From contig NZ_LT622356.1 in assembly GCF_900098925.1 (NCBI RefSeq), positions 50,040 to 114,039 of the forward strand: a DNA stretch of 64,000 nucleotides. The letters run 5' to 3'. The notes below the pieces were generated by a model. It ran no database searches. It had not been told where the DNA came from and worked only from the letters and a program-made list of their open reading frames with translations. Numbering within the stretch: position 1 is the first letter of the stretch; each line of letters begins with the position of its first letter. The DNA is from Bacillus massiliglaciei. GTDB lineage: Bacteria > Bacillota > Bacilli > Bacillales > DSM-1321. The translations under genes were made by a program, and so were the position numbers. Positions 1 to 7,199 of the stretch are shown one piece after another.

Positions 1-158
1 GTGTTTTCATACGTGAAGGGTGTCAGCAGCAGCACGATACTGCCCACAATGAAAAGAAGCGCATTTTTAAGAGGAACTTTCCTTTTCCTGACTTGCATGA
101 TTCCCGCTAACAGGTGAAGCAGCGCATAAAGACCGGCTGCCAGTATCATCATACCCAT
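1..158 (-). CDS. N-terminal part of an unrecognised small membrane protein
   Basis: An open frame starts at an ATG at 158 and runs off the left window edge. A good ribosome site (GGAG five bases upstream) supports the start. The visible 52 residues begin MGMMILAAGLYALLHLLAG, followed by a short basic stretch (QVRKRKV) and a second hydrophobic segment (ALLFIVGSIVLLLTPF). This is a two-helix hairpin typical of small Bacillus membrane proteins. No family is recognised and the C-terminus is missing, so function cannot be given. Confidence 0.6.
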   Translation of the reverse strand, partial: MGMMILAAGLYALLHLLAGIMQVRKRKVPLKNALLFIVGSIVLLLTPFTYEN

Positions 159-215
159 AAAATCTCCATTTATTTTTTCTATATTTTATCGCAAGGACCA
201 GCTGAGAGGCCCTAA

Positions 216-250
216 CTTATCCACAATTGCTTCGGTGTGGATAAGTTTTT
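216..250 (+). other. Hairpin of two inverted perfect DnaA boxes followed by a T-run
   Basis: A 10-bp perfect inverted repeat (CTTATCCACA / TGTGGATAAG, 10-base loop) is followed by TTTTTC. It has the shape of a rho-independent terminator for + strand transcription, but no + strand gene lies upstream in the window. Each arm holds a perfect consensus DnaA box (TTATCCACA). A weaker TGTGGATTC lies about 40 bases further on. It could be a terminator, a DnaA binding cluster, or both. Confidence 0.5.
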
Positions 251-574
251 CTTTAGCCAACCGGTTTCAATTTGTTTGTGGATTCTGTGGAAAAATAGAT
301 TCGTTCTGTACTGAATCTAGTAAGGAGGGAAGCCAGTAAGAAAATTTTTTTACGTAACCTACCTTTTATCGTCACGAGCTTTGTCATTCTCGTTAGTTTT
401 TTAGCCATTCCCTGTCATAACTACCCCTGCCATTTAAATTGTCATCTCGTCCATTTCTCGTTTTCGTTCAGTTCATCCAAGTATTAAAACAATACTCCAT
501 GATGGTACAACCTTCATGAGTTATGAATTTCAGTAAAGCAAAATTCATGTTATCCAAAGCATAAATGTCTCATT
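251..574. other. Intergenic stretch without a recognisable gene
   Basis: AT-rich DNA between the DnaA-box hairpin and the terminator of the decayed immunity gene. I find no open frame with a ribosome site and no convincing repeat. Confidence 0.5.
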
Positions 575-614
575 AAAAAACGAAAAACACCTGTTACCTA
601 ATAGGCAATCAAGT
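575..614 (-). terminator. Terminator downstream of the SUKH relic
   Basis: On the minus strand an imperfect stem (CACTTGATTGCCT against AGGTAACAGGTG) is followed by TTTTTCGTTTTTT. It lies about 60 bases beyond the stop of the decayed immunity gene and is probably that gene's original terminator. Confidence 0.55.
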
Positions 615-671
615 GCTTTATAGTTAGCTTTATAGTTTAGCTTTATAATGTAATTCATTGCTAATACTTTT

Positions 672-1120
672 TTATTCTTCGGTGTTCTCATATAAATTAT
701 CCAAGAATTCATCAATATCATTTGCTAAAAAATACATATTACTCATATATCAGGAATCTTCTGGTTCTTGCTCATGATCCCAAAAATAAATTTTTTCATA
801 ATATGGCTCTTCAGTACCTATGCATATAACATCACCTGCTGAATCATCTGCAATTGGTAAAGCCCTTTGCAAGCCTAAACTCATATATATCTATAACCTT
901 CTCTAAATTATCATACATATCTCCAATTCCATTAAATACATTCAAAACACTTTTCCCAAGTTCATCAGAAATATTAAATATACTAAGTTCTGGGTATCCA
1001 CCATTCCATTGAAGTAAAAATTTCTTATATTTTTCTTGTTAATTTCACACCATTTTCTATTTCAAACAGCTCAATCTCTTCCATAGAAAGTTTCTTATGT
1101 GAGTTTTCAATTTTCACCAT
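672..1120 (-). pseudogene. Decayed SMI1/KNR4 (SUKH) family immunity protein
   Basis: Joining the three reading frames recovers a SUKH-like protein: an ATG start at 1120 behind GAGAGGGG, then KYKKFLLQWNGGYPEL (the family's LP..YK.FL...NGG.PE element), then LPIADDSAGDVICIG and KIYFWDHEQEPEDS, and an acidic C-terminus ANDIDEFLDNLYENTEE. The copy is broken by a frameshift after about residue 25, another near 875, and an in-frame TGA near 752. SUKH proteins are commonly immunity proteins of polymorphic toxins, and this one lies at the downstream end of an LXG locus. It is best read as an inactive orphan immunity gene. The frame-by-frame match makes the family call fairly secure. Confidence 0.75.
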
Positions 1121-1140
1121 ATTAAAATACCCCTCTCAAA

Positions 1141-1335
1141 TTATTTTCCATTAACAATTGATACTCCTCCAGCATAAGTAAATTCCCTATGAATATCTTT
1201 ATCCACAAGAATCATTGTTTTTCCATCTTGATGGGTCTGACAGTATACCTTAATTTCATCTTCCTGGTAAGCAAGGCTGTAACCATCCCTTGCTTGTCCT
1301 TGTGTAGATACTCGAATATATCCGATAACATTCAT
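1141..1335 (-). pseudogene. Truncated N-terminus of a large serine recombinase
   Basis: 64 codons starting MNVIGYIRVSTQGQARDGYS, the hallmark resolvase start in which Ser of YIRVST is the catalytic nucleophile, followed by LAYQEDEIKVYC. The protein then stops after about 60 residues with unrelated-looking sequence, whereas real site-specific serine recombinases are 180 to over 500 residues. The catalytic core, helix E and DNA-binding domain are missing, so this is a remnant of a phage or conjugative element. It is read toward the SUKH relic, with little space between them. Confidence 0.75.
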
Positions 1336-1350
1336 GATATCTTCCCCCTC

Positions 1351-1470
1351 CGTTACGCTAATCTGGATTAACGTAACGCTTAGCCGCTATATTTAATATA
1401 AATTCATTGTATGCGGCTTTAGCGATACAATCAACCCCTTTACCGATACAAATTTATTGTGTATCGTAAA
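1351..1470. promoter_or_regulatory. Operator-like dyads upstream of the XRE regulator
   Basis: Two kinds of dyad lie between the divergent recombinase fragment and the XRE gene. One at 1351-1378 has 12-base arms with one mismatch (CGTTACG.TAAT / ATTA.CGTAACG). The other is a set of CGATACAA/TTGTATCG elements: TTGTATGCGG near 1407, GCGATACAA near 1422, and CGATACA with TGTGTATCG at 1444-1466. They are plausible operators for the adjacent small regulator. Binding itself is inference. Confidence 0.5.
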
Positions 1471-1500
1471 GGTAGCATAAGAAAGAGGAAGGGAATTACC

Positions 1501-1701
1501 ATGCCAATATCAATCAAATTAAAGGAAATTCTTAAAGAACGTGACCTTTCACAACGTGAATTGGCACGAATGACAGGTCTGCGACCAAATACTATCAGCC
1601 ATCTCTGTTCAGACAATGTGGACAGGGTTTATCTATCAACATTAGAAACAGTATGCAAAGTGTTAGACATCGACATTCAGGAATTAATCGAGGTGGAGTA
1701 G
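1501..1701 (+). CDS. Small XRE/Cro-type helix-turn-helix regulator
   Basis: A 66-residue protein (MPISIKLKEILKERDLSQREL...) that is almost entirely one Cro/CI-type helix-turn-helix: helix 2 SQRELARMTG and recognition helix RPNTISHLCSDNV, then a dimerisation-like tail ETVCKVLDIDIQELIEVE. It resembles the YozG-type one-domain XRE proteins of bacilli. The ATG at 1501, with AAGGGA upstream, was preferred over a longer start at 1459 that lies inside the dyad region and adds a poorly conserved basic leader. Being divergent from a recombinase fragment, it is probably left over from a mobile element and may regulate itself. Confidence 0.75.
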   Translation: MPISIKLKEILKERDLSQRELARMTGLRPNTISHLCSDNVDRVYLSTLETVCKVLDIDIQELIEVE

Positions 1702-1971
1702 TCCTCTTACTATAGTAATCGTTCTATGTACGTAAAAGTTGCGAAAAAATTTAAAAGGCAGTGAGAAAGCGAAGGTAAGGTTTTGAAGAATTGAAATGGT
1801 GGTAGCTGATGATATTATGGTTATTTGCTTAATAAAATAAAGAGTAGATAGGGCATACATTTTAAAGGTGTGTGCGTACTTTATAATTCGTTAAAACATC
1901 ATATAGGGCTTATATGGGCTATCTATATTCTATAAATAACTGGCGGTTCATTCGGCACTAGATCGCCCCCA
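1702..1971. other. Intergenic stretch without a recognisable gene
   Basis: AT-rich DNA after the XRE gene. I see no ORF with a ribosome site and no repeat. It ends at the terminator of the toxin/immunity operon. Confidence 0.5.
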
Positions 1972-2008
1972 TAAAAAAAGAAACCTTGAAAGGCATTAGC
2001 CAATCAAG
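1972..2008 (-). terminator. Terminator of the toxin/immunity operon
   Basis: On the minus strand, CTTGA..GGC-loop-GCC..TCAAG is followed by TTTCTTTTTTT, about 20 bases past the stop of the immunity gene. It is a standard rho-independent terminator. Confidence 0.7.
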
Positions 2009-2026
2009 ATTATCTTTTAATTTTTT

Positions 2027-2326
2027 TTATTTTGTTTTCACTCCTTCTTTCATTTTCTCTACTAAATTATTTAGCCACTGTAGAGGGTTTAATTCAATAG
2101 CTGGAAAATAAACTTCAGCATTATTTTGAATAATATTTTCTTTCTCCTGTTTTGTTAAATTACTATTCAAAAACTTCTCACAATCCTTTATTGTAGACAG
2201 CAGACATTCTATGCTAGCTTCGTTTATAAACTCATCTAATGCTTGTTCTGGAGAACTGATGTCTTGATGAAATGTTCCTCCTAAAAAATCTTCCAGCTCC
2301 TCTAAGTAATCATAAGTTTCATCCAT
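2027..2326 (-). CDS. CdiI_2-type immunity protein, cognate to the RNase A-like toxin
   Basis: 99 residues, acidic. The signature FLGGTFHQDI near residue 14, followed by SPEQALDEFINEAS, a middle helix (LLSTIKDCEKFLNSNLTKQE) and a C-terminal W (PLQWLNNLVEKMK), fits the contact-dependent inhibition immunity family CdiI_2. It starts 16 bases after the toxin stop with ribosome site AAGGG, so the two are co-transcribed. The inferred job is to bind and block the C-terminal nuclease domain of the adjacent toxin and so protect the producer. The family call rests on remembered motifs. The pairing is inferred from adjacency. Confidence 0.75.
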   Translation of the reverse strand: MDETYDYLEELEDFLGGTFHQDISSPEQALDEFINEASIECLLSTIKDCEKFLNSNLTKQEKENIIQNNAEVYFPAIELNPLQWLNNLVEKMKEGVKTK

Positions 2327-2342
2327 AAACTATCCCTTCTTT

Positions 2343-4091
2343 CTATTTAACAGGATATCCTGTTAAAATAAAACTATCATTACTATCCTTTTTAAGTATT
2401 ATTTTTGCGTTTGTAACATTCTCGATTACTTCTGAATTTCTAGTAGCACTTCTACCAATTATTTTCCCATCACCTTTGAATTTTAAAGGTAAGGTAGGTC
2501 TACTATTTGGGTCTGATATCCATTTTTGGATTTTCTCGATATTCTTAGGTTCTCTAAGAACTGTATCAGCAACTTTTTCAGCTGTCATTCTATCCTTAAA
2601 AGTAGAAGAACCAGTAATTTTAGGATTATTTTTCAATCTCTCCAATAATTGTTCATCCGTTTTTCCGACATGCCTATCTATTAAATGCCCACCTTTTAAC
2701 TCATGAGCAGCTAATCCACCACCAGGGGCTAGAGAACTTTTATCTCCTTGCTTAACATTATCTATATCCTTAGTAACACCACCCCCAGCTCCCTTCCCCT
2801 CAACCTTCCCAGGAGAAGCAGAAACAATCGAATCCATCCGATTTTCGATCATAGTTCTGTTCATCATATTGATGGGTGCTTGATTCGCCGCACTTAGCTG
2901 AAAGGGCGGATTGGGCATTAAGGTTTGTCTAAAGAACTGGGTGACATCCTGGATGTATTGTTGGCTGCCATTTTTTATATGGCTCAGCCATGCGGCGTTT
3001 TCTTTCTTGATTCCGCCCAAGCCTTGAACGGATTCTGTTGGCTTTTTGGAGATGGCTGAGCGGGTTCCGCTGGCTTTATTGATACTTTTTTCCACTTTTA
3101 ACAGCTTGAGGTATTTGGCTTTGCCGGCGTATGGGATGAAGGAAGTGGCTGCACTTCCCGATGCGTACATGATTCCTTCTTTTTCAGCGGTGTCTGATAT
3201 GGATTGAGCCATCGATTCAAGGATAATGACCGGATCTTCTATAATCAGTTCGAGCGTTTCCGCAGCACTCTCTATCCTTTTATCGGAAGCTTTTTTTAGA
3301 AAATCCGGTTCTATACTATCTGGAATCAGGTCTGATACGGCAATGATGCCAGCATCGATAACAAGCGTAACAACGCCTTTCAGTATCTCCAGAATTGTAT
3401 CCTCTACCCCATCTCTAAAATCCCTGATTCCACCAGTCGTTACAGAAACCGCATCGCTTATCTTTTCATAAAAATTCATATAGCGATCTTGGACCGCCGC
3501 GGCCTTGTTTGCATATTCGTCATCTGTGTTTTCAAACTTTTTTACTTTTGACTCATAGAGGTCCCACAGCTCCTCCATTTTATGTTTAAGCCTGGATTGA
3601 GCGGATTCCATGTCGTTTCGAAGGCTTGCCAGCTTCTGTTGATTAGATCTGCTGCGCTCTTTTTCTTCCGGATCTGCATCGTCCAACAGACTAGACAGAA
3701 GGCTTGGGGACCGATTGGCTTCCAAGATTGCACGGGTAAGGCTGTTCGTTACTCCCCATTCAATCTGTGAGAGATTCCCCCAAATATCGTTCCGGTCGAC
3801 TCTCATCATGCTGTTTCTGGAAATAGGTGTGATATAAGCTGTTGTATCGGCCACATAGCTTTCAAACAATGTCAATAAATCCTCAATTTGCGTCTGATAG
3901 CTTTGGATATTTTTCTTGGATTGCTGCATGAGATCGTCCCAGGCTTCCAGGCTCTTTCCTGCATTCCTCTCTGCGTAGACCGCTATTGTGTTGAGAGAAC
4001 TCTGCATCTGATGCAGGGCATGCCTATATGTATGAAGCTTTTCAATGATCTGGTCCAGCGTTCCATAGTTGATTTGGATGTCCCGTTTCAT
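2343..4091 (-). CDS. LXG-like polymorphic toxin with C-terminal RNase A-like domain
   Basis: 582 residues. The first ~130 are helical and charged (MKRDIQINYGTLDQIIEKLHT...) as in LXG/WXG-type N-termini exported by type VII secretion, with no signal peptide. A coiled-coil linker follows, then a hydrophobic stretch around 240-260 (ILKGVVTLVIDAGIIAV), a Gly-rich joint near 440-460, and a toxin domain from about 466. That domain (GGHLIDRHVGKT..., STFKDRMTAEKV, final ILTGYP) matches the bacterial RNase A-like fold of CdiA toxins. His469/His474, Arg in KDRMTAE and the Thr577-x-Tyr579 pair would be the active-site residues. It overlaps the preceding small gene by ATGA. It probably cleaves RNA in competitor cells. 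Confidence 0.82.
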   Translation of the reverse strand: MKRDIQINYGTLDQIIEKLHTYRHALHQMQSSLNTIAVYAERNAGKSLEAWDDLMQQSKKNIQSYQTQIEDLLTLFESYVADTTAYITPISRNSMMRVDRNDIWGNLSQIEWGVTNSLTRAILEANRSPSLLSSLLDDADPEEKERSRSNQQKLASLRNDMESAQSRLKHKMEELWDLYESKVKKFENTDDEYANKAAAVQDRYMNFYEKISDAVSVTTGGIRDFRDGVEDTILEILKGVVTLVIDAGIIAVSDLIPDSIEPDFLKKASDKRIESAAETLELIIEDPVIILESMAQSISDTAEKEGIMYASGSAATSFIPYAGKAKYLKLLKVEKSINKASGTRSAISKKPTESVQGLGGIKKENAAWLSHIKNGSQQYIQDVTQFFRQTLMPNPPFQLSAANQAPINMMNRTMIENRMDSIVSASPGKVEGKGAGGGVTKDIDNVKQGDKSSLAPGGGLAAHELKGGHLIDRHVGKTDEQLLERLKNNPKITGSSTFKDRMTAEKVADTVLREPKNIEKIQKWISDPNSRPTLPLKFKGDGKIIGRSATRNSEVIENVTNAKIILKKDSNDSFILTGYPVK

Positions 4092-4395
4092 GACTGCCCG
4101 CTCCGAATCGCCCTGCCCACTTCTTCGTCTGCCTTTTTCATTTCTTCCAATATTCCTTTACCGGCTGCATAGACGTCATTCATGTTTTTTACTAAATCCG
4201 TATTCATATCATTATTCATATGATCCAGAATCGCATCCACTTTTTCTATAAATCAGAATGAAAGCTTTTCAGCTGATTTCTTGTCCCCGTACGAAAGGTG
4301 TCTGTGTAACTGCTAAACTCGTCGATACTGGATTGCAGGGTTTGTAAAGTGGCCTGCAGCTCGCGGATATCCATCTTGATATGTTCGGTTCCCAA
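4088..4395 (-). pseudogene. Frameshifted WXG-like partner of the LXG toxin (YwqI-like)
   Basis: The best start is TTG at 4395, seven bases after AGAGGAG. The frame gives MGTEHIKMDIRELQATLQTL... and hits a stop at 4246. Shifting by one base in GATTTATAGAAAAAG continues as FIEKVDAILDHMNNDMN...GRAIRSGQS and ends in ATGA overlapping the toxin start. The joined product is about 100 residues, all helical and charged. It resembles the small targeting or chaperone proteins (YwqH/YwqI-like) that precede LXG toxins in bacilli. One missing base next to a short T/A run could be real decay or a sequencing slip. Confidence 0.65.
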
Positions 4396-4420
4396 TTCTA
4401 CACTCCTCTCTGCTATTTTC

Positions 4421-4630
4421 TCATCTAAAATGAACGGATTCAATGGCGGCGATCAGCCGATTCAGTTCAGTGATCATTTCTTCCGTTTTTTCGCGCATTT
4501 CTTCTTCCACAGAAGCATTTTCTAAGTCCATTTGCTCGAAATTCTTCTGTATCCCATATTTGGCATCTTCCAAAGAGGAGATCATATTGGATGCTACGCT
4601 ATAACAAAAACCGGACGTATAGTTTGCCAT
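4421..4630 (-). CDS. Small helical protein of the LXG operon (WXG-like partner)
   Basis: 69 residues, MANYTSGFCYSVASNMISSL... then a long charged helix (KNFEQMDLENASVEEEMREKTEEMITELNRLIAAIES). Start ATG overlaps the stop of the upstream gene (TAATG), so translation is coupled. LXG effectors are normally preceded by two short alpha-helical proteins that bind the LXG domain and guide it to the type VII secretion apparatus. This gene and the frameshifted one downstream occupy those positions. Sequence identity to a named family is not certain. Confidence 0.7.
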   Translation of the reverse strand: MANYTSGFCYSVASNMISSLEDAKYGIQKNFEQMDLENASVEEEMREKTEEMITELNRLIAAIESVHFR

Positions 4631-5324
4631 TATCTTTCACCCGCTTTTTCCATTTCCATCTGAAGGGATTGCATATCCTGTGCGGAAAACTCAATTGAAG
4701 TCATATTTTTTTCTACAATCAGCTCTTCTTTCATAAGCAGCTCAAACGCTTCTTCCATTTCATCTTTAAAACCCGTATGGATCACATTTGTAATCAAGGG
4801 CTCTGTAAAATAGAGGATGGCATCCTTCTTCATTTCCCCTACAGGGTACACCACACCGCCGTACGGAAAAAACGTTTGATAGCCTGTTGGCACTGTAAAA
4901 CGTTTGGTGATGACAATTTTGGCGGTGAGGAAGTTTGCTGCTCCGGAAGAAAGTAAAGCGGGTTCAGCTCCACCACTGACCCTAACGGCAGCACTTCTCT
5001 CATAATTTCAATGCAGGAAGTAACGAAAGGGAAGAAAAGAGTTTCATGTAAACAATAATGGGTCCGTTTAAACTGAACTACATGTTCATCATTCTCTTTT
5101 CTATAATAAATTGCTTCCCCATTTGTGCTTTTTATATCGCAGGAAGAGAACCCTTGCTTGAAAGCAAAATAAAGTTCCTGAAATACGAGCTCATCCTCCA
5201 GGTATAAATCAGCGAACTCCTGGATTGCCGCACGGTATCTGCCTTTTGATTCATCTGATAAGGAGTCCATGATTTGAGCTATTTTTTGCATAGCCAGTGC
5301 CTTTAACTGAGTCTTATGATTCAA
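4630..5324 (-). pseudogene. DUF4176-domain protein of the LXG operon, frameshifted
   Basis: First gene of the toxin operon, TTG start at 5324 behind GGAGGG. Residues 1-150 read MNHKTQLKALAMQKIAQIMD...LPLGSVVELNPLYFLPEQQ. The frame is then lost near 4910 in a run of four A, and the other frame continues KIVITKRFTVPTGYQTFFPYGG...DAILYFTEPLITNVIHTGF to the stop at 4630. The LP(L/I)GSVV...P.G....ILYF element is the DUF4176 signature, a domain often found in LXG toxin loci with no firmly known role. One added A would restore a protein of about 230 residues. It is either decaying or the run was miscounted. Confidence 0.7.
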
Positions 5325-5547
5325 ACCGTTCCCTCCCTCTCATGTTAAATTTTTACATACATATATATTATAAACGAATGAATTGGAAATGATATGGTTA
5401 AAAATATCTAAATACCAAGGACTCACTATAATACCTTTTTTTTCTAAAGGTGGGAGGCGTTTTACAAGATTATGTTCCAGCTTTCAGAGAAGCCCTAAAC
5501 GACGGGAAGTGGAAGGGTCAAGGCTGGCATAAAAAACCTCTTTGGCT
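5325..5547. other. Upstream region of the toxin operon with an unrecognised coding relic
   Basis: AT-rich presumed promoter region near 5340-5430. From about 5450 on the + strand one frame reads VGGVLQDYVPAFREALNDG and KWKGQGWHKKPLWL without a start codon, running straight into the IS3 relic. It could be the tail of an orphan toxin or another broken gene. I cannot place it in a family. Confidence 0.35.
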
Positions 5548-5716
5548 TAATAAAATCTGAATTGCTTTATTTACAGAAGTTTGACAGTATGGAGCATCCC
5601 CAACAGAATTAGGATAATATACCCACCATTATAATCTCCATCAAATTAATGAAAAAATAAAAGGCATGACCCCGTATGATTTCCAGGTTCATGCCCTCGA
5701 TTGCCTAACTAAATAA
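5548..5716 (+). mobile_element. C-terminal relic of an IS3-family (IS150-like) transposase
   Basis: Two frames joined give LIKSELLYLQKFDSMEH..., then HHYNLHQINEKIKGMTPYDF, ending TAA at 5716. This is the conserved C-terminus of IS3-type OrfB after the catalytic Glu (FFG.LKSE..Y......Y..YYN..R....L...P..Y). A stop and a frameshift interrupt it, and the rest of the element is gone. It is a second, independent trace of the IS group also found at 28.7 kb. Confidence 0.75.
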
Positions 5717-5774
5717 AACATCTAACTTTTATTGGTTCCACACTTATTGTTTAGTCACTTTCTTACAAAGAGAA

Positions 5775-7199
5775 TTACAGTCCGATTGAAATAAATTTCA
5801 CTTCTAAGTACTCGTCAATGCCCAGGTGGCTTCCTTCGCGTCCGAGTCCGCTTTCTTTGAAACCGCCGAATGGCGCCTGTGCCACGGATGGAAGTCCGTC
5901 ATTCAATCCGACAATTCCGTATTCAAGTCCTTCGGAAATTTGAACGGCTTCACTGATGTTTTCACTGAATACATAGGCTGCCAATCCATATGGAGAGTTA
6001 TTGGCGCGCTCAATCACTTCTTCCGTTGTCTGGTATGTAGCGATTGGAGCAAGCGGGCCAAATGTTTCTTCATTCATGCAGAGCATATCGTCTGTCACAT
6101 CGACAAGAACGGTCGGTTCCACAAAGAATCCGTTCAGATGATCGAGCTTGCCTCCGCCGATTGCGATTCTTGCGCCTTTTTTCTCAGCGTCTTCCAATTG
6201 ATTAGACACTTTCTTCACGGCACGGTCATCGATCAGCGGCCCGATATCCACGCCTTCTTCCAAACCGTTGCCGACTTTAAATTCAGCGACCGCTTTCGTA
6301 AATGCATCAACAAAGGCATCTTTCACCGTTTCATGGACATATACGCGGTTGGCGCATACACAGGTTTGGCCGGCATTGCGGTATTTAGAAGCAATTAAGC
6401 CTTGAGCCGCTTTTTCAATATCCGCATTGGCCGTCACGATAAATGGTGCATGTCCTCCAAGTTCAAGAGAAACCTTTTTCACGGTATCTGCCGCTTGGCG
6501 CATCAGCAGTTTGCCGACTGGCGTTGATCCGGTAAAGGAAATCTTCCGGACACGGCCGTCCTTCATCCATGTTTCCCCAATTGATTTGGCGTCTCCTGTA
6601 ACGATATTAATGACACCCTTCGGAATGCCTGCCTCCTCTGCCAGTTCCACCAATCTAAACGCTGTCAGCGGTGTAAGCTCTGCCGGCTTGATGACTGCTG
6701 TACATCCCGCTGCCAAAGCAGGGGCCACTTTTCTTGTAATCATCGCTGCCGGGAAGTTCCATGGCGTGATGGCAGCCATAACCCCAACTGGCTGCTTCTG
6801 AACAAGGATTCGTTTATTTTTTGCAGATGCAGGAATCGTTTCCCCGTAGACACGCTTTCCTTCCTCAGCATACCAGGAGATGAAGCTGTTGGCATAATTC
6901 ACTTCGCCAATTGCCTCTTTCAGCGGTTTTCCCTGTTCTGTTGTCATAAGCTCTCCGATTTCTTCTTTTGCCTGATCAATAAGCTCATGCCATCTCATCA
7001 AATAGGCTCCGCGTTCTGCAGCTGTTAAAACAGACCATGTTTTGAACGCTTCATACGCTGCATCAACGGCTTTTTCCGCTTCTGCCGCACCGCCGTTAGG
7101 GACCGTTGCAAATACTTCATTTGTTGCTGGATTCACGACTTCAATTTTTTCCGGTGTATCGATCCATTCGCCGTCAACGTACATTTTCCATTGTTTCAT
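5775..7199 (-). CDS. gabD: Succinate-semialdehyde dehydrogenase
   Basis: 474 residues from MKQWKMYVDGEWID, chosen over an ATG 21 bases upstream because GGGAG sits nine bases before it. NAD(P)-dependent aldehyde dehydrogenase fold: PWNFPAAM cofactor loop, FTGSTPVGK, general base Glu in ELGGHAP, nucleophile Cys in NAGQTCVCANR, and EETFGPLAP. It oxidises succinate semialdehyde made by GabT to succinate, feeding the TCA cycle. It is the last gene of the gabT-activator-permease-gabD unit and overlaps the permease gene by 26 bases, suggesting translational coupling. Family and context agree, so the assignment is firm. Confidence 0.92.
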   Translation of the reverse strand: MKQWKMYVDGEWIDTPEKIEVVNPATNEVFATVPNGGAAEAEKAVDAAYEAFKTWSVLTAAERGAYLMRWHELIDQAKEEIGELMTTEQGKPLKEAIGEVNYANSFISWYAEEGKRVYGETIPASAKNKRILVQKQPVGVMAAITPWNFPAAMITRKVAPALAAGCTAVIKPAELTPLTAFRLVELAEEAGIPKGVINIVTGDAKSIGETWMKDGRVRKISFTGSTPVGKLLMRQAADTVKKVSLELGGHAPFIVTANADIEKAAQGLIASKYRNAGQTCVCANRVYVHETVKDAFVDAFTKAVAEFKVGNGLEEGVDIGPLIDDRAVKKVSNQLEDAEKKGARIAIGGGKLDHLNGFFVEPTVLVDVTDDMLCMNEETFGPLAPIATYQTTEEVIERANNSPYGLAAYVFSENISEAVQISEGLEYGIVGLNDGLPSVAQAPFGGFKESGLGREGSHLGIDEYLEVKFISIGL

